Shown: positions 59,513 to 64,000 of the stretch, piece by piece
Position numbering within the stretch: the stretch's first letter is position 1
Layout of the letters: each line of letters begins with the position of its first letter
Assembly (NCBI GenBank): GCA_038093975.1
Contig: JBBPTG010000083.1
Coordinates: forward strand, 53,196 to 117,195
Length of the DNA: 64,000 bases
Source: Chalciporus piperatus
Lineage: Eukaryota; Basidiomycota; Agaricomycetes; Boletales; Boletaceae
Direction: 5' to 3'
Notes under the pieces: model-generated
What the model saw: only the letters and a program-made list of their open reading frames with translations
Database searches by the model: none
What the model was told of the DNA's origin: nothing
Translations under genes and position numbers: made by a program

Positions 59513-61555
59513 GTCGTTGGCACTTCGTCTGGCGTTTCTCCATTTATCATCAACACCGTCGATCGCTCTCCGTCCTCCCTGACTTTTGGCTCTGGCCACT
59601 CGAAGTCAGAATCACATGGAAGCAGCCTCGCTGCATCGCCTGTGTTCAAGAGAGCTCATGGTCACGCCCGCAAGCGGTCCTGTCTCGTGCCGCAGAAGAC
59701 AAATGACAGCTCTAGTCTTCCCATTCCTCCCGAAGCGCGCCGCATCGACGCCAGCGACCCTGACTCTGATATCCCCGACGAACTGCAGGTCATCTTATCG
59801 AATTCAGACCAGGAAGCCGAGGATACGATGACGTTCGACCCCGAGCCAGCATGCACGCCCCTCCCGTCTCCAGGATTGCCCCCCGAGATGCCCCTTCCAG
59901 AGCCTGACAGTCCCTCTCCGAGGGGATCGGTGATAGACGTTCCCATTTTCCGAATCTCTGTCGTTGACGAAGACTACAACCTCGATGTCGAGGAAGCCGG
60001 CGCTGCCTCTGAAGATGATACCAAGAAGTCGTTCGATTTCACCAGCGAGTTGCAAAGGCTCAACCAATCCGGTGTATCCGATCGTCGGAGCTTCATTGAA
60101 CAACTCGAGAACGCGTTTCGCACCCCCGCGAAAATCGACCTCCACCACGACTTTGGAAATTTCTCGTCTCCCGGCGTCCCAACTGTTCCTGAGCATCCAA
60201 CACCGCAGGACGAGCTGATGAATGATGACGAATGCTCCTTTAATCTCCCGATTCACTACGAGTCTCGCGTACTCTCGCCAATGGGTCTCCCTGTCGATGT
60301 TAACAATCTGGAACCTTCGCTACTCCCGGGGAGAGACAGCTTTGCTACTACCACCTCCGACGATGAACTTCTCAGGATCCTCGTGCCGCTTCGGAATGAG
60401 ATGTCTGTTGGTTCGCGCCCGTCGGATGGACAGCTCAATCGAGACTTCAGATTCGGTGGGAAATGCTCTTCCGAGAGTAACAAGGAAATGGCTCCCCTCA
60501 CGTTGTCAGACATCATCCCCCCGCCGGGGATTGCCAGATCGCTCTCCATGGCATCATTCGCAGGTGACGAAAGTGCTCTGATGAAGTCCATCTTCGCCAT
60601 GGCTGTTGACATTCCATCCCCACCTGCCCGTCCGCGTTTCGATTCTAATTCCAGCTCCAAGCGTAGGACACGCGAATTCGCACGGAGCTCTTTGATCGCT
60701 GGCCACCGACGGGACTCCTCAATGCTAAGCTTCCCTGGTTTCGATTCGTTCGCCGAGATCAGACGAGGATTCGAATTCAACAACAGCCGACCTGGTTTCT
60801 ATCCCCCTCCTGGTGCGACGTCTAACAGGCGACACACAAGAGATGAATCCGTAATGAGCTTCGCCTCGGTCTCATCCTACGGTCATGTTCTCGACAGCGA
60901 CTCGTCAGATCCCTTTGACTACGCCTCCCTCGCGAGTTTGCGTGGGAGGCCAGTCTCGGACGAATTCTCTGTCTCGATGTCGACGACGGTCGATGATACA
61001 TTCTCATTCATCCGCCGACAACCCCGCCGTTACCGAGTTGATAGCGATGCATCCAGCTTTTACTGTCGGTTATCGCAAATTCACCCATACAGCCGTAATC
61101 ACCGTCGTCGCGAGTCCAGCATTTCATTCATCTCCCCTCCCGTCAGTCTCTACAATCGCAGTTTCGGTGCTCACCGCCGCGGAGATTTCAGTGCGAGCAT
61201 CAGTAGCATCGCGCAATCGTACGCAATGGGCGGCGCCATCGTTTTCATTCGGTTTTGCCCCCACCCAAGCGCGTTCACGAACCAATGCCAACACGAACGG
61301 AAACCGGTTTCCGTTCGTGTTCGCGTTGTCATCATTCGTTCCCCTCCCAACCACGACACGTGCCGCTCGCCCTTACACTCACCACACGCCTCACCCTTGT
61401 CCACAGTGAGACGCACGCGCACTGTACGCAGACCAACATCGTCTGTTTTTCTGAACAGTCACGGACACGAACATGAACAGGAACATGACCCTGTTCCCGT
61501 TCATGTTCGTGTTCGTGATTCTTCAGGTTCGTTCATGTTCGTTCATGTTCGTTAA
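59129..61555 (+). CDS. Chimeric reading frame: dynein heavy-chain fragment fused to a Ser-rich fungal protein
   Basis: One uninterrupted frame of 808 codons. Residues 1 to about 130 are cytoplasmic dynein heavy chain tail ([89 protein letters not shown]). Near 59510 the sequence switches to [15 protein letters not shown], which I recall as the start of a Ser-rich protein found in many mushroom genomes. The rest fits that family ([92 protein letters not shown]). The usual C-terminus after SYAMGG is replaced by residues read from repeat DNA. Whether it is expressed is unknown; upstream in-frame sequence ends at a TAG at 59089-59091, the intron acceptor. It may be a new gene or a Ser-rich gene damaged by insertion. 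Confidence 0.6.
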   Translation: MSQMRDLPPIAGAIIWARQIERQLLTYMKRVEDVLGKGFKLYAEGQKLQSESTAFRKKLDTRHVFEAWLHDINRRDMAVNGRLFEIVRLRGGGFQLAVNFDPQTITLFKEVRNLLWLNFQTPFAISKTVVGTSSGVSPFIINTVDRSPSSLTFGSGHSKSESHGSSLAASPVFKRAHGHARKRSCLVPQKTNDSSSLPIPPEARRIDASDPDSDIPDELQVILSNSDQEAEDTMTFDPEPACTPLPSPGLPPEMPLPEPDSPSPRGSVIDVPIFRISVVDEDYNLDVEEAGAASEDDTKKSFDFTSELQRLNQSGVSDRRSFIEQLENAFRTPAKIDLHHDFGNFSSPGVPTVPEHPTPQDELMNDDECSFNLPIHYESRVLSPMGLPVDVNNLEPSLLPGRDSFATTTSDDELLRILVPLRNEMSVGSRPSDGQLNRDFRFGGKCSSESNKEMAPLTLSDIIPPPGIARSLSMASFAGDESALMKSIFAMAVDIPSPPARPRFDSNSSSKRRTREFARSSLIAGHRRDSSMLSFPGFDSFAEIRRGFEFNNSRPGFYPPPGATSNRRHTRDESVMSFASVSSYGHVLDSDSSDPFDYASLASLRGRPVSDEFSVSMSTTVDDTFSFIRRQPRRYRVDSDASSFYCRLSQIHPYSRNHRRRESSISFISPPVSLYNRSFGAHRRGDFSASISSIAQSYAMGGAIVFIRFCPHPSAFTNQCQHERKPVSVRVRVVIIRSPPNHDTCRSPLHSPHASPLSTVRRTRTVRRPTSSVFLNSHGHEHEQEHDPVPVHVRVRDSSGSFMFVHVR
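61290..61321. repeat. 32-bp perfect palindrome
   Basis: The sequence AACACGAACGGAAACC is followed at once by its exact reverse complement, without a spacer. It lies inside the 3' part of the chimeric frame. Confidence 0.95.
61461..61518. repeat. Imperfect inverted repeat with about 24-nt arms
   Basis: The left arm CACGGACACGAACATGAACA and the right arm around TTCATGTTCGTGTTCGTG pair with two mismatches over about 24 nt, leaving a loop of roughly 10 nt. It abuts the GTTC-rich tandem repeat downstream. Confidence 0.8.
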
Positions 61556-61620
61556 TGTTCGTTCAGGTTCGTTTAGGTTCGTTCAGGTTCGTGTTCATTC
61601 TGAGTTCGTGTTCGTGTTCC
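61495..61620. repeat. GTTCRNGTTC-type tandem repeat
   Basis: Degenerate 6- and 12-bp units based on GTTCATGTTCGTTC and GTTCAGGTTCGTTC are repeated for about 120 nt. The stop codon of the chimeric frame lies within the array. Confidence 0.8.
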
Positions 61621-62319
61621 ATAAGCTCACCCCACCCAATCCGCACATCCCAACTTGAAAGTCAATGACCACAGGTAAAATCTGCGGGTTTTGTACCCAT
61701 ACTCATACCCGTGCGGTGAGTCGGACCGATGACGAGGCTATGTCATTATCAATAATAACTGGTGGATGTATTATTATATGGCCATGTATCGACTTGACGG
61801 AGGTCTGATTACAATGGACTCTGATGTTATGTAATAAACCCTTCGGCTTGAATCTCATTGGATTTGAATCATAGTACATGGGCGCTGTGACTCAATCACG
61901 ATTCGGATCATTCTCATCTGTCTCATTACCCAATGGCCATCGGGCTTGACGGTCAGTAATCGGATAGCTGTGTTGTACAACGTATTTCTTACTAACGAAC
62001 TTTGCAGCACTCCCGTACGTTCACATGAGGCGACGACTTTAACACGCTTGCTGACGTTTTTTTATGTAGCAAGCTGGCCGCATCAAGATGACAAAAACAC
62101 GGAAATGGAACCCACAAGGCACTCTTCAAGCTTCAAGATTGAATCTGGGTCGTCTGGGGTCGGCATCGTCCTTCGGTTAAGGGACACTGACAAGGTCTGC
62201 TGGGCATTTAAGCTAACCGGTTTCGTTGGCTCAGCTCGGTATTGTGAGTCCCTCGCCCAGCAATCTCGTTCTCACTGTCACCGCTTGGACTAGCTTTTCC
62301 GTTCTTCTACGCCATCATC
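61621..62319. promoter_or_regulatory. AT-rich intergenic region upstream of the last gene
   Basis: About 700 nt with AT-rich stretches near 61740-61850. A TTCAAGCTTCAAG string lies at about 62125. No coding sequence is recognised; the promoter of the next gene should be in the last 200 nt. Confidence 0.4.
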
Positions 62320-63888
62320 ATGCCATCTCGCGCCGCTCCTGAAGAGGACTTCACCTCTGCTATTGGTGCAGTGCAGGGCTCTGATTCAGACAGCTCTACT
62401 TCCGACTCAGAGGAAACATCTCGCAGGAGCGCATCTGACGCCGGTTCTGAGTCTGGTGAAGACGAACGTCCCGGCGATTCTGACCTCCGCAGAATCCGCG
62501 AGGCTATGGCTCCGCAATCTGCCGCTGCGACACCAGAAGAGATTCGTGAGGTTGGTTCACACTCAATATCGAAGGATATCATTTTTCTGACCATAGAAAT
62601 CACATCTAGCAACTCGAGAAGACACAAAATGTCCTGTTCGAGATGCGTGGCAAATTAGGCGAAGTCACATCTTGCAACAGTCTACTCGAGAATCACGTTC
62701 AGAAGTCTAGAGGTGGAAAGAGCAAAAAACTAGGTAACCTTACTGAACAGGAACTCAAGGTCGTTGCTCAGCAGGAGGATATCCGCGTCTTCGGCCGGAA
62801 ATATGCGGGTACTCACTCGCTCTGGATCAATAGCGAGATCTTTCCGCTTAGTCGCAACCCCAAGATCGACCTCCTCGCTCCTGAGCGTTGGCTGTCGCCC
62901 CTCTCGAGGGAAGATGGTGTGAAGACTGAACTATTCAAGTTCATTCCGAAGGAAAGCCACAAGTTAATGGCTTACAAGACATTTGGAACCACGGTAAGTC
63001 AATCCACTGACTTTAATCACTAATCTCAGGCTTATGCACTCTTTCTTGCAGTTCGCCCATGGTGTTTCCTGCATACGGTCAGAAATGGCTTCAGATATCA
63101 AAAATTCTGCCGGAGCCATTTTTGGTCTGAACGCGATGTACTTCAGCCGCGGATATGATCGAACAACACAAGCAGACTGTCGCAGCCTTATTGTCGCCCC
63201 CAATGATACATTTACGAAGTTTGCACCTGTTCTGTTCCCTCGTCCCGACAACCCGCAGCCAAATGACTTCCTCAAGTGCGTGACCCTCGTTCGGGTAAGT
63301 TCTCCAAGTCGTATATAGCCATATCTTTATTAACAAACCATGGTCCTTGGAACAGGTATTGAGGGTCGCGCTATTTGGAAAAGCATCAATCAATGGCGGA
63401 CGCTCATCTGGACCAAAGCCGAAGGCCAAGATCTGGAACCTCAGCAGCACGACGGCGGGAATAATAGCGAACGCAGCCGTGGTCGTAAGTTCCGACATTC
63501 TTGCTGAATCAACTTGCAACTTAACGATATTTCTTTTCAGGCAATTTTTGTACTTTCCGGAGATCCTAACCTCTACCCAAAAGGCGAGAAGACCAGCATT
63601 CTGTATACCGAGTGGCAAGCCTACTACTACTCTCGTTTGCATGACCAAACTCCTTGGGCGAGGTCCGTCTTCAAGTTTTTCAATGATGCCCTTTTCCCCG
63701 CAACATCCTCCGGAGCCGTGGATCCCCTGGAAACGAACAACGTGAATGACACTAACGAGTGGGAAGAAGAGTTCGAACTTGCCTTCGCGGCTGGTGTCGA
63801 ATTTCCTGTTGTAGGGCAGCATCAGGCTCGGCCCCCACCTGAGCCTGAAGTACCCGCCACAGCTCCAGCACGTCCTGCCCCCTTGTGA
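62320..63888 (+). CDS. Unknown protein of an Agaricomycete-expanded family
   Basis: Five exons: 62320-62550, 62610-62993, 63052-63294, 63356-63484 and 63541-63888, giving 444 aa, all in phase. The N-terminal 75 residues are acidic and Ser-rich (DSDSSTSDSEETSRRSASD). A short coiled coil follows (LEKTQNVLFEMRGKLGEV). The folded part has recurring blocks (FAHGVSCIRSEMASDIKN, IFGLNAMYFSRGYDR, FAPVLFPRPDNPQPNDFLK, TTAGIIANAAVVAIFVLSGD, ILYTEWQAYYYSRL). This build resembles a family of unknown function with many copies in polypores and other Agaricomycetes, possibly one of the fungal DUFs such as DUF6698; I am not sure of the name. The tail is Pro/Ala-rich. The first intron uses a GTTGGT donor. Confidence 0.78.
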
Positions 63889-64000
63889 TCAATGGTGATA
63901 CAGAATCTCAGCCTCCTTGATGCAGGAGCACCTCGTATCATCATTCCAGCCGCATCTCTACCCAGGCCTGCTTTCATTCCACCCGTACTGCCAGCCCTAC
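63889..64000. other. Window end
   Basis: 112 nt after the last stop codon. Too short to interpret. Confidence 0.3.

Overview
The window reads as nuclear DNA of a basidiomycete fungus, most likely an Agaricomycete. The basis is compact genes cut by many introns of about 46-65 nt with CTRAY-type branch points, a class I hydrophobin, a myosin-type chitin synthase relic, a Plavaka transposase, and several families I know mainly from mushroom-forming fungi. No operons exist here. Genes lie on both strands with short shared promoters. Gene models were spliced by hand: each junction listed keeps reading phase, and homology across the junction was used where I recognised the family.

Layout. 1-827: C-terminus of a Q/G/P-rich protein. 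1514-2784 (-): SAP-domain membrane protein. 3099-3810: CFEM-like secreted protein. 4206-7352: SMUBP2/UPF1-type helicase. 9140-12300: RanBP2-type zinc-finger RNA-binding protein. 12750-18527: APC1, scaffold of the anaphase-promoting complex. 19442-21009 (-): DAHP synthase, first step of the shikimate pathway. 21212-22388: PIH1-domain chaperone adaptor. 24091-24969 (-): coiled-coil protein. 25482-25861: ribosomal protein S28. 26760-28198 (-): unknown proline-rich protein. 28396-30452: GH3 beta-N-acetylglucosaminidase. 30626-33648: VHS-GAT trafficking adaptor. 33897-36244: Hrp1/Musashi-like two-RRM hnRNP. 36465-39116 (-): COG7.

39.2-46 kb is a rearranged zone. It holds five tRNA-Glu genes on both strands with two anticodons, a broken PTGR-like reductase, an intact class V aminotransferase (40872-42658), a decayed partial tandem copy of it, and a hydrophobin (44110-44538). 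A small C2H2 protein follows (46377-46845, -), then a SAP-domain gene of a dispersed fungal family (47545-49663).

50.2-61.6 kb is the most dynamic part. It contains a 5'-truncated, frameshifted class V chitin synthase pseudogene (-), an apparently intact 13-exon Plavaka transposase (54874-58479), and an 808-codon chimeric reading frame (59129-61555). In the chimera a piece of cytoplasmic dynein heavy chain, copied as genomic DNA with an intron, runs in frame into a Ser-rich fungal protein. Its 3' end enters palindromic and tandem-repeat DNA. The window closes with a five-exon gene of unknown family (62320-63888).

Splicing stands out: four introns appear to be GC-AG, DAHP synthase has a 4-nt coding microexon, and the first coding exon of RPS28 is only the ATG. 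I found no CRISPR array, rRNA or prokaryotic-type system.
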